From Diphasiastrum complanatum (lineage: Eukaryota; Streptophyta; Lycopodiopsida; Lycopodiales; Lycopodiaceae): a stretch of DNA of 64,000 bases. The translations under genes were made by a program, and so were the position numbers. The DNA lies in assembly GCA_029204225.1 (NCBI GenBank), contig CM055097.1, positions 44,478,942 through 44,542,941 of the forward strand, given 5' to 3'. Shown one piece after another: positions 11,790-24,668 of the stretch; positions within the stretch are counted from its first letter, which is position 1; every line of letters starts with the position of its first letter. The notes below the pieces were generated by a model that was given only the letters and a program-made list of their open reading frames with translations, was not told where the DNA came from and ran no database searches.

Positions 11790-12080
11790 AAAGCTTAAAT
11801 TTTCAATTTTGGTTGGCTGTTGGTCTTGTAGCGACAGCACAAAGCATTGACCATGCTGCAGGAGAGTTTGAAATTTTTTATGCATAGTTCTTTTGTGTGG
11901 AAGAGTGTTCTGGCAGCTGAAAACTGTCATTCTTAATCAGACGAAATTTTCTAGTGGGCTGGCATCTTGATATTCACAAATGAAGGCATCTGGAAGACTG
12001 GAACCAAGCTTTATCATGGGAACAATATCAAGCCTCGAGCAAAATCAATGGCTAATCAGGGAGGGTACTCTTCATTAATT
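11790..12080 (+). pseudogene. possible auxin-response-factor-like relic
   Basis: In plus-strand frame fragments I read GLVATAQSIDHAAGEFEIFY (about 11808-11880) and, after stops, GRL..SFIMGTISSLEQNQW (about 11990-12050). The spacing and pattern recall the B3-to-ARF-domain region of plant ARF proteins, where an 'FEVxYxP' strand precedes 'E(D/S)SxRxxxFMGTI...W'. The similarity is short and interrupted, so coincidence cannot be excluded. Confidence 0.22.
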
Positions 12081-12888
12081 CCATAAGAGCCTTCACACCT
12101 ATCAGTCTGTTGATTTTACTCAATACATCAAGTATATGTCTGGGAAATGGTCGCTCCTGGACACTCAGACTAACTTTTCCACTAGAAAGTGCTTTAGTAC
12201 CAGATTAGTATGGTCTTTTGGTAAAAGGGATAGGTAGCCTTGAGAGAAGTTGTTTGCTAACTACCTCACTCTGCTTTGGCTACTTGATTACTTAGGATAA
12301 CCTACAAAAGAACTTCAATTTTTGTGAAGGTGGCAAGCCACCAACTTCACATAATGCTATTCCTGTTAGGCAATTTGATGTAATTTCTGGTACAATCTAA
12401 GTTGTTTTGGTCTTTTTCAGAACCAATGTAGCTACTCAGGACCAACAGAGTTTTTGGCCCTATTTGGGGCCCTAAATGACACAATAGAAGGCAGTGTGCA
12501 AAGTGCGCTAGTACCCAGTGTTAATGAAAAGAACACAATGAAAAATGTGGTGGTCAATTCGAAGTCTGTGTAGATGCGACAATGGGGGCGAAATGAGTCT
12601 TTGGGCCTTTTAGAATAAGTAGGCCTAGAAAAACTCATAACTACCCAAGATACATTAAGACGTGAAATTTTGAAAGTGGCTCAAATGAAGGACCGATGGC
12701 AGTTTAAATGAATCGAATGCAATTTTAGACTATATATGCTATTCTGGTATGGTAACCTTAATTGAAATGTATAGAAGGATCCAAGCAAAATTTAGCTGCC
12801 TCACACTTAAAAGCTTTTGTTCCTGTTTAGGAATCTATGAACATTCTTGGAATTCTGATGGCTCTTACAATGCTGGTTTTTATTGCAG
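12081..12888. other. probable intron sequence upstream of the oxygenase exons
   Basis: No convincing coding region. It ends in a polypyrimidine-like tract and TTGCAG at 12883-12888, the acceptor of the first recognised oxygenase exon. Confidence 0.5.
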
Positions 12889-13685
12889 ATACTCATTTGG
12901 ATGGAGCTATGGTAAAGAGATCCTTGACTCTGGTCAACCAGGTATTTTTCTTAGCATAACTTTGCTTTTCTCAAAATCCTTGTTAGTTTTTACTCAGTTG
13001 CATGTGTCAAGGTGTGGTCACAAAGTTCTTTGTGTGTGTAGCAGTTTACAGTTGCATGTTCCTTATTAGGCCTCACAGTTCATAGCACTTTGCATGTTAG
13101 ATACACATCGTTTGAAGTGTCCACTTCAGAAAAGTGAAATTTGACCATTAATAATAGCAGTTCGACTGTGAAAATTGCAGATAGTCTCAAAGGATCCTTT
13201 TATGCCAACCCATTATATGATGTTCCGACCCTTGATGCTAAACTGATTCAAAGGTTGGAAAAGTTTGAGGTCTGCCACAGAGCAATTTGGGCGTAGTTTT
13301 TCTTTTGATTTCCTTTTGTACAACTTTTGATAGCTGCAGGCTATGCATGCTTTAAGTGAAGTTTTTCTCTAAGCAATATTGTGGCTATATGCTATGGGGT
13401 CACAATCAATGCATTTAACAGTTGCAATCGTCTTCTTATAGGTATCCAGCACATTGTCGACCAAATTTGTGGCCAACAAAGCATTTGCCTGAACTTGAGC
13501 CAAGTATGTTATGCTTCTAATGGCTCTGTACTGATACACACTGGCCATTCTAGTTTATACCTTGTAACATCATATACAATTATTATTGTGGCTTTGTTGT
13601 GTGATCCATTTGGCAGCATTCAAGATGCTGGGAGCTCTTATGGTGGAAGTGGGGTTGTTGATTGCAAATCATTGTGATAAATACA
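12889..13685 (+). CDS. 2-oxoglutarate/Fe(II)-dependent oxygenase, four internal exons
   Basis: Four exons with consensus GT-AG borders: 12889-12941, 13181-13253, 13442-13503 and 13617-13685. They encode YSFGWSYGKEILDSGQP, then DSLKGSFYANPLYDVPTLDA and KLIQR, then YPAHCRPNLWPTKHLPELEP, then FKMLGALMVEVGLLIANHCD and KY. All junctions keep one frame (phases 1, 2, 1, 1) and no stop interrupts them. The pattern (YSFGWSHGKE, KGSFYANP, NxWP...LPELE, HCDKY) is that of the plant isopenicillin-N-synthase-like 2OG oxygenase family, just N-terminal to the iron-binding core. Such enzymes couple oxidative decarboxylation of 2-oxoglutarate to substrate oxidation; the substrate here is unknown. The N-terminal exons were not found. 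The catalytic HxD...H residues would lie beyond the next exon at 63432. Confidence 0.85.
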
Positions 13686-14321
13686 GTAAGTCCTGTCACT
13701 GTTCATACTATGAACATCTATGATAGATTATAGGTTGCATTGGTACTTACATCTTTTCATGAAATGATGTAGCAAATGATATTCCAGATTGTCTGCATGC
13801 ATGTGAAATTTTAAAATCATGTAAACCGACAATGGCCAAAAAACATATGCTGAAGCTGTGTATCTTAAGGATGATGGGCTACTTCAAAGGATTGCATACT
13901 AGTATGCATAGAAATAGCTTACATCTCTGCCCTCCTAATTCTTGAGGGATGTGGGATATCTTTGATTTGCAGTCCTTGAGACTAAGCTCTTGGAACGTAT
14001 AGGCATCCATCTCAGTCAAAGCAGGAGATAAAAGAGACTTTGCAGTTTAGTACATGGAAAGCATTATTTAGATGCTTGAGACAGAGAACATGTACTAATG
14101 TTTCAATATATACCCGTTGATTGTTTTGAACAAATCCCAAGTAATTTCACATATCAGCAAAATTGTACATCCTATTGTAACGACCAAGTGATTAAACCTA
14201 TGACCAAGGATACTATATTCATTCATGCAAGGCTGCTTAAAGGTGATCTATGTGAAAACAAGTGAAAGGGTGCTTCAAGTGCTTGATAAATCATACAATG
14301 AAAATTTCACATGGATGCATT

Positions 14322-14732
14322 TGTATTAGGAACAATGGACAGAGGACCACCACAATGGAAGAGTGACTCTGGATCTCCACCCACTATCCTGTACCTGGCT
14401 CTACACCCACAGGCCACCATATAGGACCAGCGCCAGACCTCCAGGAGGCCATGCACACCTCTCACATGCACAGTTACCGCTGTGCATGTGGATGCCCCTC
14501 ACATGCATATTGTACATGTGGGCACATAGGTCCTACCTAACTTTAGGGACCCACCCTTAGTAACTAAGGGTGTCCTCCACTTAGTGGCACTCCCTATGGA
14601 TATAGACCAAGCCCTCTAGATCTTAGTACCTAAGGGTTACTATCCCGAACTACGGGGCTAAGTGTCACCCCGCCGGGACCCCTTAGGACTAACGAGTCAC
14701 ATGTATCCTTGTGTTTGCCAATGGCCATAACA
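14322..14732 (-). repeat. 3' LTR of Ty3 copy B
   Basis: In element sense it begins TGTTATGGCC directly after a polypurine tract (plus strand 14733-14744, tctcctccccct) and ends CCTAATACA, giving TGT...ACA ends. The left boundary is inferred, since the partner LTR is missing. The bases outside it are GCATT (14317-14321). Confidence 0.65.
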
Positions 14733-14742
14733 TCTCCTCCCC

Positions 14743-17700
14743 CTACAAGGAGCTTTTGTCCTCGAAAGCGAAATCTTCAAGGATGAAATTAGGATACCTT
14801 TTGCGAAGCTTGCTTTGCGGTTTCGGATATTCAGAATTTCCTCTGGTTCGTGTGGCAAGGAATTGTTCTGAGACAATATTGTCTCCTTCTCGCATCACCT
14901 GCTTCAGTCGACTGACATGAAAGATTGTATGTACCTTTGCGGATTCTGGCAAAGCCAGCAGGTAAGCAGAACTTCCAACTCTCTTGAGTATTGTGAATGG
15001 ACCACAATACCTTGGGGACAACTTAGGACACTTGCCTGTGCTGAGAGTGGCAGAGTCTTCAGGAACTTTTAGAAACACCTGATCACCTTCTTGGAAGGTA
15101 ACATCCCTGCAGGTTTTATCCGCATAATGCTTAGCTCGCGCTTGCGCTTGCTTCACATTAGCTTTAGCTACCTTGATCATGGTTTCGATATCCTCAAAAA
15201 ACTCTCTAACACTCTGTACTTTCTCTTTCCTAAGCCCTATGGCCATGGGGGCTCTAGGCTGAAATCCATACATTAACATGAATGGGCTGTACCCTGTAGT
15301 GGAGTGTTTAGTACTGTTATAAGCAAACTCCAAAAGCGGAAGATACTCTTCCCAATTGGTTTGCTTCTTACTAACATATGCTCGTAGCATATCCTCTAGT
15401 ACCTGATTGACCCTTTCCATCTGACCATCCGTTTCGGGATGATCAATGGAGCTCATAGACAACTTAGTTTCTAACTTGTTAAACAACGCCCTCCAAAAGT
15501 TACCTGTAAACTTTGAATCTCGATCACTGACTATATTGGTGGGAAGCCCATATAGCTTATAAATATTTTCTACAAAAAGCCTGGCAACTTCTGGAGCTAT
15601 AACAGTTTTCTTGGTCGGGACAAATTGCACCATCTTGGTCAATCAATCTACAACTACCCAGATTGAGTCATGGCCTTTACTTGTTCTTGGTAACCCCACT
15701 ATAAAATTCATGCTGATACTGTCCCATCTACCACCGGGTATCTCTAGTGGCGGGAGGAGCCCGCCTACTTTGAGACGTTCAGCCTGTATAGCCTGGCATG
15801 TGGTGCACCTTAGCACATACTCATGTACGTCTTTCTGCATACTAGGCCAATAAAACTTATTCTTTGCAAGAGCATAGGTCCTCTTTATCCCAGGATGCCC
15901 TGCACTAGGACTGTCGTGACTTTCCTCAAGAATTTGGCGCCTGAAGTCACCATCCTTGGGTACACATACCTTCCTTTATAAAGGAGGTACCCGTCCTCAA
16001 TGGAGAAATTCTTCCATCGAGCATCCGCAACACCTGCTAATGGCACATCCACTTCGGATGTTTCCGCAACATCTTCAGGCGGCGTGTCCCGTCCCGATGC
16101 AACTACAACATCTTCCAATGGCCCCACAACATTCTTTGATGGCCCTGGTGTGGCTATGGAATTCCTTTGCTCAATAGCCTACCACACAAGTGCGTAGTGA
16201 GAATCACTAACACACTTTCCTTTGAGTGATTCCAGGAATGCCATAAAACTTAGTGCGCTTACCATGGGCATTTGACTTAGGGCATCTGCTACCAAATTGT
16301 CGCGCCCTTTCCTATACCTTAGTTGGTAGTCAAACTCCTAGAGAAGTTCGGCCCAACAAGCTTTTCTTCCTTTCGAGTCGCATTGGGAGGAAAGCCACAT
16401 GATACTTTCTTGATCAAACACGATCTCAAACTTAGCTCCATAGAGGTAGTGCCTCCATTTCTTAAGAGCATAGACTGTTGCAAACAACTCCTTCTCATAA
16501 GTGGAATAATTTAACCGGTGTTTATCCAGTTTCTTACTCTGAAACGTGACCGGACGGTCGTGTTGAGTGAGAACAGCACCGACTGCCTGATCATTGGCAT
16601 CGGTTTCTACTATAAATGCTTCATTTGGATCCACTAAACTTTAGACAGGAGCAGTTGCAATTGTAGCCTTTACATCTTCAAAGCTTGCTTGTTGTTTAGG
16701 CCCCCAACTAAAGTACTTGTCGTTACCCTTGAGCAGATCTATCAAAAGAGTTGTCAAGCGAGCATATTGTTGATAAACCTCTTGTCAATCCAGCCACTCC
16801 GAGGAAGATCTGCAGCTCTTCCACCGAAGTTGGTGCTGGCCATCGCATAATTGCGGCTACTTTCTCAAGATCCATCCCAATCCCCTCAGCGGAGATAATA
16901 TTGCCAAGGTAGTGAATCTCTTCCTTGAAGAATTCACATTTTGATTTCTTCGCAAACAAGGAATTCTCTCTCAGGACCTGGAACACTTGACGCAAATGAT
17001 CAAAGTGTTCTTCTTTAGTACGACTAAAGACCAGGATATCGTCAAGGTAGATTATTACAAACTTGCCCAAGAGGTGCGAACACGTTGTTCATTAACCTCA
17101 TAAATGTTGTTGGGGCATTGGTCAATCCAAAAAGAAGAACCAAAAACTCATAATGACCATTTCGCGAACGAAAAGCTGTCAACGGAACGTCATCTTCATA
17201 CGTACCTGATGACCTAAGATCTATCTTAGTAAAATACTTTGCCTCTTTGAGTTGATCAAAGATCTCATCAATCCTGGGCAAAGGATATTTATCCTTAATA
17301 GTGAGTTTATTTAAAGCCCTATAGTCTATGCACATACGCATAGACCCATCTTTTTTCTTAAACAACAAAATAGGCGCTGCCCATGGTGATTTACTAGGGC
17401 GTATAAACCCTTTAGTTAAATATTTTTGCAATTGCCGCTCTACCTCTAGGTGTTTTGAATGGCTTAACCTATAAGGAGGCTTACTAATAGGCTTAGTCCC
17501 GGGGTACAAGCTCTATAGGATGATCTACTTCTCTTCTCAGGGGTAACCCGGAAGGCAAATCACTAGGAAAGACGTCTTTAAAATCATTTAATATAGTTTG
17601 CAAACTCACATCTCTCTCTCTTCTCTCAACAGAAGAAACACATTTCTTTGGATACGGAAAAGATAAACTTGAAGTACTTGAAAAACTTTTAGAAGTAAGG

Positions 17701-18996
17701 AAACAAAGAAATAGCTTTTCCACTTTTTGTTTCTGACCTCTATGAATGAACTCCAAAGTGCTGTCAACATAACTACGAACAAGACCACCAGTAGTTTCTA
17801 ACATAAACAACCACTCACGACCAAGTATAACATCTGCCAAGGCCAAACTCATTACTTGAAAGTCTAAAGTGTCTTGATAGCCTTGGATTTGTATGGGAAC
17901 TTGTGGAACAAAAGTATCATAAACATCTTTACGTTGACCATCAGCAAGTGTAACCATGTACTGATGATCACTTTGTTTTCGATCTAACTTCAACTTCTTC
18001 ACCAAAGAATGGTTCAGAAAGTTGTGGGTTGCCCCATCGTCCACCATTATTCGAACTTTCTGGCCATTAATACTTGCTAACAGTCGGAAAATAGTATGGG
18101 GTCCAACTGCAGGTTGCCAAATGTTGGCAGTGACTGAACAAGTATGTGCCTCATTCACATGAGACACGTGAACAGACTTTACCTTGGGAGACTTTCCCAA
18201 AGGCAAAACTTGAACAGTATGAACTTGCTTCTCCGGCTTCTTACAAGAACCAGTTTGGTTCTTACCGGGAGTCTTGTCAGTATTCCCTTTGTTTTGCAAC
18301 TTAGGACACTGAATCTTATTATGACCCTGAGCTAAGGTGATAGTGGTTTCTAATGTTTTAGGCTTCAAGGGCCGAAGATACTTTTGGTATTCGGCTTGCA
18401 AACCCCGAATGAATCCCCTTACCTGATTATAATTATATAAGTCAGACAATTTCATGGTATTGGGTAAGAGGATGGTTTCCCATGCAACAGGTTTCCCAAT
18501 CTTCCCAGTTTTTGTCGGTTTCATTCTTAGGAAGAAAGTTTTTCTTGAACACATCCTGAAAACTATCCCAAGTCTTTGGTTCCGACCCACTTTCCCGCAG
18601 ACTTATCCACCACCTAAAGGCTTTTCCCGTCAGGGAGATGCTAGCCTCTAAAGGTCGATCCTCATCGGGAGTCCCTTTTAATCGAAAAGCATCATCATGC
18701 TTAACGAGAAAGGCAACAACCGAATCTCGGTAACGGTCTTTTTCTTCTCCACCAAAGGTGGGAAGGCGCAAATCCTTAGGTACTACCTTATGGGGCGATG
18801 GTGGGACAGGAGGACTACTACCATGGATAGCAGGATTCACTCGATATTGCGCTAAAATAGCTTGTTTCAAAGCACTAAGGCTTTGCACACTATCACGTAC
18901 TAGTCTTTCTAGTCTGGAAAGCCTCTCATTGGTTTCTTGTTGAGTTTTGGCTTGCTCCTCAACAGACTCTTCTAATTTCTTAAGATGATCATACAT
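14743..18996 (-). pseudogene. gag-pol polyprotein of Ty3 copy B, broken
   Basis: Gag starts at 18996 with a coiled N-terminal region, then the Gag core (LPTFGGEEKDRYRDSVVAFL near 18700-18760). Only half of the zinc knuckle is left (GHNKIQCPK near 18300-18330). Protease has VRIMVDDGATHNFLNHS near 18005-18055. RT has [10 protein letters not shown] near 17040, but its GYHQIR block is deleted. RNase H lies at 16338-16634, then the integrase zinc region and catalytic core ([13 protein letters not shown] near 15510-15545). At the C-terminus the chromodomain is cut down to its last helix (RYPNFILED). At least five frameshifts or stops separate these blocks. Confidence 0.9.
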
Positions 18997-19732
18997 TTCT
19001 ACTACCCACTATCTAAACTCGAAAAGATTTAATGAATATTTCTTCATTTTCTTCTCCCTCGTTCATGTCCACATCTTGCATGTCGTCATGCATGGAGGGA
19101 TCTTGAGAAGGTTCTTGAGTAGGCGGTAAAAGAGGAACTGACTCGCTCTTTTCAATAGGAGAACTTCCATGAGGTAGGCTGGACATGACTATATCTTAAA
19201 GTTCATCTACAGGAGTAGGACTCATGTCTACAAAGTTAAGCATGCACAATAAACTAGACACAATAGTGCCTGAAAACACGCTTCAGAATTGTCTTGCTAG
19301 AATGTGTAAGGAGTTCCTAGCAACAAGCACTGACATACACTTGATTTTCAACCTTAAAAACTTGGCATGCAAGGAAATGACATGCAAATAAAAGAGAGAG
19401 AGAAAGCTTCTTTTAGTTGGCAATCAAGTTGCCAGGCTTTTTGATGAAACTTCAACTGATCACCAACGATGATTCTGGTCACCAATCGACGAGGGATTTG
19501 TTTCTCCTAGAGCGCCCTGCTGTATACTACGTTGTCAAATCTCTGGAAAATCCGCAGCAGTTTGGATTTGCAACCTTTCAACTCCAGAAGGTCAATTCTG
19601 GCCAGAAATCAGAAATTTTGACTTGGAACATCAATATCTTGAAAAGTATGATGGATTTCAGGATCAAATCTGGTGCACCCTCCAGCGAGCTGTTTCCAGA
19701 ACCTATCCACAGATTTTTATCCAATTCTGTCT
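18997..19732 (-). other. leader of Ty3 copy B
   Basis: Non-coding sequence upstream of gag on the minus strand, in the position of the leader seen in copies A and D. It includes a short GA run at 19396-19408. It ends at the junction with LINE sequence at 19733. Confidence 0.5.
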
Positions 19733-20640
19733 AGCCTGTTGTCCAGCTATAGTCTGAGAAGAAGTAAGCGCTGCCATCACGTATCTGTGAGTATCCATGG
19801 TCTCAATGTGATTTAGAAAGGTAACAATCTGAAACAGAGCCTCAACCACCATGGGGAGTGAGGTGAACTCCGCTAAAAGAATCTCATGAGGAACTGATGG
19901 CTTCGCACGGATCATCCTTCCTAACATGGTGACCTGCAGGCGAGCGATGTCTCTCCAAGTACCCTGAGATATCCCTTGGCATCAAACCTCCGCCGAGTGC
20001 ATAGCCACTGGTGAGACCACTGTAGAGAGAAAAGGTGGTCTCTTGTAGCAGGATCATGGATATGGTAAGTAGTACACTCTCTCCATATGTACCAAGGCAG
20101 CATGCCCCTTACGCAGGCGAGATAGAGCAATAGAGCGAAAAGTGAGTAAGGGGCCGGTGAATAGTACACCTAGATAGGTGTAAGAGGTAACAATCTCCAT
20201 CTGCTGTCCATCATAATAAAATGCGTCATCTCTCATATGCTGCCGATTAGTGTTAAACACCATTACCTTGGTCTTAGCAATATTCACCGTCAAGATGTCA
20301 CTGTAATCCAGAGGCTATAGAAGATAGCAATGCCACATGGTCTGCATATAATAGGATAGGACTAATAACATCAGCAAGTGGACATCCAACACCACCCTCC
20401 TCCTTGATGATCTGCTCTAGGTCATCAATCCCTGCTTGACCCCCACTTTGCTCTGGATAAAAGGCGACCAGTTGCTGCCATCTCTGAAACGTGCTAATAC
20501 CCTCTCATATAAGGTGTTGATAGCCATGATGATATCCTGTGAGAAGCCAAGTGAAGATAAGCGTTGAAGTAGCAGGTGCCGTGGAACTGAGTCAAAAAGC
20601 CTTGCGGAAATCCACAAAGCAGCGGTATATAGGACTAGGA
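19733..20640 (-). pseudogene. LINE ORF2 fragment (RT and linker)
   Basis: Minus-strand frames carry RT pieces: RLFDSVPRHLLLQRLSSLGF (about 20530-20600), VNIAKTKVMVFNTNRQHMRD (about 20230-20290), a SYTYLGVLF block and MIRAKPSVPHEILLAEF (19860-19925). There are several frameshifts and the YADD region is deleted. It is closest to the LINE piece at 57775-58622. It lacks the 3' end and abuts the leader of Ty3 copy B. Confidence 0.85.
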
Positions 20641-20802
20641 AAAGTACATATCAAGCGTGATAGATACCCAAGAGCATTGCAGCTCATGTAACAAGATTTG
20701 AAATCTAAAATGAACTACTATTAACTCTCAAGGCAAAAAAATACTCTCACGCAGGAGATTGCCTTTGAATTTCTCTACTCTACAATCTCTTTACTTTCAA
20801 AC

Positions 20803-21480
20803 TCATAGCTTAACAAAAACAGGCCGACCATCTCTGAAAAGAACTCGTTGTCCTTTGCTTCTTCCTTTTGCTATTAGTTTCTTCCGTTCAGCCCATTGCA
20901 GTGGAGTCAAGTCTTCATCCACATAATGGTCAGATCCTTTTAGACATCGTCGTCTGCGTAAAACCGTTTGCTGAAGGTTTGCATATTTAAACCTCATAAA
21001 AAGCATGAGGGTTGGAACAATGGCTTCCTCAAATATTGAAAAAGTGGACGAAATATATGCATTTGATTCAGCAAGCAGGTCGTTTCCTTCAAATTTGACT
21101 CTTCGTACCCTGATGTTGAGTGCCTTCGCCATCCGCTTTTCTTGCTCTTCCATTGTCTTGGAGATGTCTTGTTTGGGATTTTTAACCATTTCGGCCCATG
21201 ACTTTGTCGAGATTTGAAGCTTTTCTTCAAGGATTTTTGCTTGTCCAGCAAGGGCAGAAAGCGAATCCTCTTTCGAATGTCCTTCTTCTACTTGCTCATC
21301 TTTTGCCAGTTGTTCTTTAAGAAGCTCATTTTCCACTTCCAACATCCCTATTTTCCCTTGTAACTGGGCCACTGTAGTTTCAAGTCCGGAAAGGCCTGTC
21401 TTCGTAGTTCTTCTTGTATTGCATCAATGTGGGAACAGAGTATAATGGTGCCATTAAAGGATGGCTCGGAAGAATTTGTG
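20803..21480 (-). pseudogene. LINE ORF1-like protein, separate fragment
   Basis: An open frame of 189 codons (20803-21372), with similar sequence continuing upstream, encodes a coiled-coil Leu/Glu/Lys-rich N-terminus. An RRM-like strand follows (KALNIRVRRVKFEGN), then HYVDEDLTPLQWAERKKL and a basic QRVLFRDGRPVF end. This is the layout of L1-type ORF1 RNA-binding proteins and matches ORF1 at 28942-29850. It lies between ORF2 fragments of other copies, so its own element is broken. The 160 bp before it (20640-20802) hold no recognisable gene. Confidence 0.7.
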
Positions 21481-21510
21481 GAACCCGACGAGTACTCACT
21501 AGGAACAGCG

Positions 21511-23310
21511 CTAGCTATTGGATGCACTCGTGGAAGAGGCAGGTGTAGAAATGGAAGAACGCATAGGTGTGGAGGTGCGCAGCAACGCTAAGGTAGCTGA
21601 CAACGATGGTTCATCTGGTGACAGCGTTGAGGTGGCAGGCAGCGATGGTGAGGCCAGCGCTGGAGCAGCATAAGTACTTGGGAGGGGGGGAGTGTGGGCT
21701 CCCCTTCCCTTTCTTAGCCATGACCTGCCTTGCCCTACTAAAAGATGTAATGCGAGCCACAGCATGAGAAAGCACTGGAGCCTGCCGACGTCGTCTGTGA
21801 GCATGAGCATGTGTAGTAGTATGTCTCTGCGTAGGATGTCTGGTGATCCTAGTAGTAACGTAATGGTGGGAAGTACACTGTCTCTGATCTCTATGAGCAT
21901 GTAAGCGGCTATCATCCTCGTCATCATCATAATCCTCATCCTCAGGCACTAAATCGTGCGATCTCCGCCTAGTGAAGAATGAACTAATCAATGGCTGTGA
22001 GGTACAATGCTGGGATGTTCCATATAAATCTCTTTCTAATATGAACATCTCGTGTACCATCAGAGTGACACATCGTGGGTCCTCATAGGCTATGAGAGAG
22101 CATGGAGTGGTAGGCATGTCTCAAAATAGGCAATGATATCGCCCTTTGATCTCATAGTATACAGGGCATCTAAAGATAAAGTCCTCCTCAGACTCCACCT
22201 CACCTACAGAGCATAACTGGCAAATCCACTCCTCTCTAGGAATACCTTGGAACCTCCCAGTCTCTCAATAGCTAGCTGATGAGAAGACACACTGAGCTGT
22301 CCCAGTGTGAATTCTGAGGCAATGTGATAGTCCTGAATCCAAGTAGCGTGGCATGACTGGGGTCCCTGATGCATCCAGCTCCAAGAAAGGGGTCCGGTAG
22401 AAAACTGGCTTAACCCCTAACTGGTTACGCCAAGTCCACTCTAGATATGCGCGATAGAGGAATCGTCTGATATACTGATGGGTGCCTGAGGGAAGCTTTG
22501 TGATGGAGATACCAAAAAGGTGAGATGCCTGAGAGAACCATGATAATCTATAGCCCTGATCATGAAGATGTTGTGAGCAGGATAGTGCAATCTATATGTA
22601 TCGTTTGTCTATCTCTGGTAACGCCTGTACCCTCTGCATATAGGTAATGAGCTGAAGAGCTGCCTCGATCTGTATAGGTGGAACTATAAACTCGACCATG
22701 AGAATCTCATGTGGAACAGAAGGCTTTGCTCGAATCAACCGAGCTAGCATGGTGGTCTGTAATTGTGAAAGACTAGCCCAGTGTGAAGAGGGGAGACCTG
22801 TACACCATGCCTCGGCCGCATATAGAGCCGTGGGGGTGACAATGGTATCAAAGAGGCGACACTTACTGTGAGCATTTGGGATGGACTTCCGGAAACAAAA
22901 TCGCTCTAGCTGAACAAGGGAGGCTTGTCCCTTCCCCATTCGAGTGGTAGCGAGCTGTCTCATGCTAAAAGTAGAACCTGAGAAAAGGATCTCCAGGTAT
23001 GTGTAGGAAGGGACCACCTCTAGAACCTGTCCACCCAAAGTAAGCTCCTGTTGCTGCATGAATGCTCGAGAAGTGTTGCAGACCATAAACCTTGGTCTTC
23101 CCACCCCTAGGCCCCATCTGGTGCAAAACTCATGAAAGCAATCCAACTATCGCTGTAGACCCTCTTTGGTCTGTGAGACCAATACCACATCATCGGCATA
23201 AAGGAGGATAGCAGTCAAGATGTCCCCAAGCCTGCAACCAGCACCACCACACTGTGTAATGACTCCCTCCAACTCATCAATATACAAGCCAAAGAGGACT
23301 TGTGAGGATG
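21511..23310 (-). pseudogene. LINE ORF2 C-terminal half, subfamily 2
   Basis: RT end with LFGLYIDELE (about 23275-23305) and ILLYADDVVLVSQTKEGLQR (about 23155-23215), then a SYTYLEILFSGS block, RLIRAKPSVPHEILMVEF, a Cys-rich end (CQLCSVGEVE near 22200) and an Arg/His/Asp-rich tail (21620-22000). The His of the usual EDEFHFIFRCP element is lost. Frames shift several times. The tail resembles that of the LINE pieces at 42967-44018 and 46251-46903. Confidence 0.82.
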
Positions 23311-23649
23311 TGATGGTGAATGCTGGAGCACCTAAGGTAAGAGGGTGATTGGAGTCACGTGAACCATGTAGTTTTGGATGCCCATTGTCGAGGGTACGTG
23401 TAGCTTGTATTATTTAGTCACAGGGTTGTGTAAAGTATGCTTAACACTGATCTTAGTACTTGAAGGGAATGATGGAGTCTTCTCCAATTTTGAATTACAA
23501 TATCGTTGTCTACAAAAGAACGATGTAATATTTGTCCATGATGTGGAATCCCTCCATGTATCATTTTTCAGGCAAACTATCTCTTGTATCATCAAGGCTA
23601 GAAATGAGCGTAGATTGACAAGCTAGTTTCATAATAAGTAGTAATATCG
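23311..23649. other. unassigned sequence between LINE relics
   Basis: No recognisable gene. A short frame at 23378-23626 shows no family features. Confidence 0.4.
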
Positions 23650-24660
23650 ATTTATATTGGAGTCCTTTGAAGCCTATGAGTCTTGCCCCAAAGGTGAGGT
23701 GATGATACCCTCAATTGACTCAATGGATATTGTAGCCTATGTGATATCTCAAAAACCAGGGATGGTGCTTGTGTCAAAACTCTGTATGCAAGAAGTGTGA
23801 CATGTAGAACTCCACCTAAACCATAGCTGCCTAGACTAGAATCGCTGAGGAGCATATGCTCAGTGTACGATGTATATCTACCTACTATATGAGTGTTTGC
23901 GCTTGAGAGTATTAGGACAGGTGATGGTTGTGCTCACAAAGACTTTGAGATGAAGTAATGGCTACATATGGATACTTGTTGCTCATATTTGAGCTTCCAA
24001 ACTATCAAACTCTTTGAAGATTTCTGATCATCGAAAATATGGCTTCTGCTTTGGATAGAAGGCACTACAAAATCAACTAACACAATCTGGTGGGGCATGA
24101 TGGTTTGCCCCATATCAAACATGACAACATAGTGGTATGAAAGCGTGAGATGCTGGTGCAATCAGCTCGAGTAATTGTACATCAGGACTTTGCAACATAC
24201 ATAATGGTTGGGGTAACCAAGGCATCAAAGAAGCAACACTTGCTCTCTGTGTCGGATATTCTTATGGAATCATAGTCACTCCATGTTGACAAAGGACGTC
24301 TTTCCCTTTATAACTACTTGGCTCATTTTGAATTGAGATTTAAAAAGAGTACCCCTTAGATATGTGTAAGAGGAAACAATCTCCAAGTGTTAACTTTTCA
24401 TAAAAATAAATCTTTGCATAGAAGATCTAGATATATTGTAGACCATGACTTAAGTTTTTCTTGACATTCACCTTAAGGGCACCCCAAGATCTACAAAAAG
24501 AGTGAAGTGTGTCAAGATGCTACTACAAATTTTCACTAGAGGAGGAAACTAGAGCCACATTGTCCACATATAAAAGGATAGACATCATTATATTCCCCCA
24601 ATTTTGCAACCCTAGTTGTTGTTCTGAACTATATTAGACTCTAGTTCATAAATACATAGA
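23650..24660 (-). pseudogene. highly decayed LINE ORF2 fragment
   Basis: Only short LINE blocks survive on the minus strand: a PLSQLRVSSPHLWGKT-like block (23680-23750), MPHQIVLVDFVVPSIQ (about 24050-24110), a SILLYVDNVALVSSS-like RT core (about 24540-24590) and an LYVYELE-like block (about 24630-24655). They occur in the normal LINE order. It ends against a short GA run at 24662-24669. This is one of the oldest copies in the window. Confidence 0.65.
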
Positions 24661-24668
24661 CGAGAGAG

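Larger units (their letters stand above)
14322..19732 (-). mobile_element. Ty3/gypsy chromovirus, family 3, copy B (5' LTR missing)
   Basis: Read right to left: leader (about 18997-19732), gag, protease, RT, RNase H, integrase, polypurine tract and a 411-bp 3' LTR (14322-14732). The right end stops abruptly at 19732, where LINE ORF2 sequence begins without an LTR or primer-binding site, so the 5' LTR was lost. Pol is clearly related to family 1 but diverged at most positions, and the LTR is unrelated to that of family 1 apart from its ends. Confidence 0.9.

Noticed and set aside
12749-13069. 106-codon single frame across the first oxygenase exon
   Set aside because: Only 12889-12941 is conserved; the rest reads through introns with GT-AG borders.
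14363-14560. 65-codon frame in His/Pro-rich sequence
   Set aside because: It lies inside the 3' LTR of Ty3 copy B.
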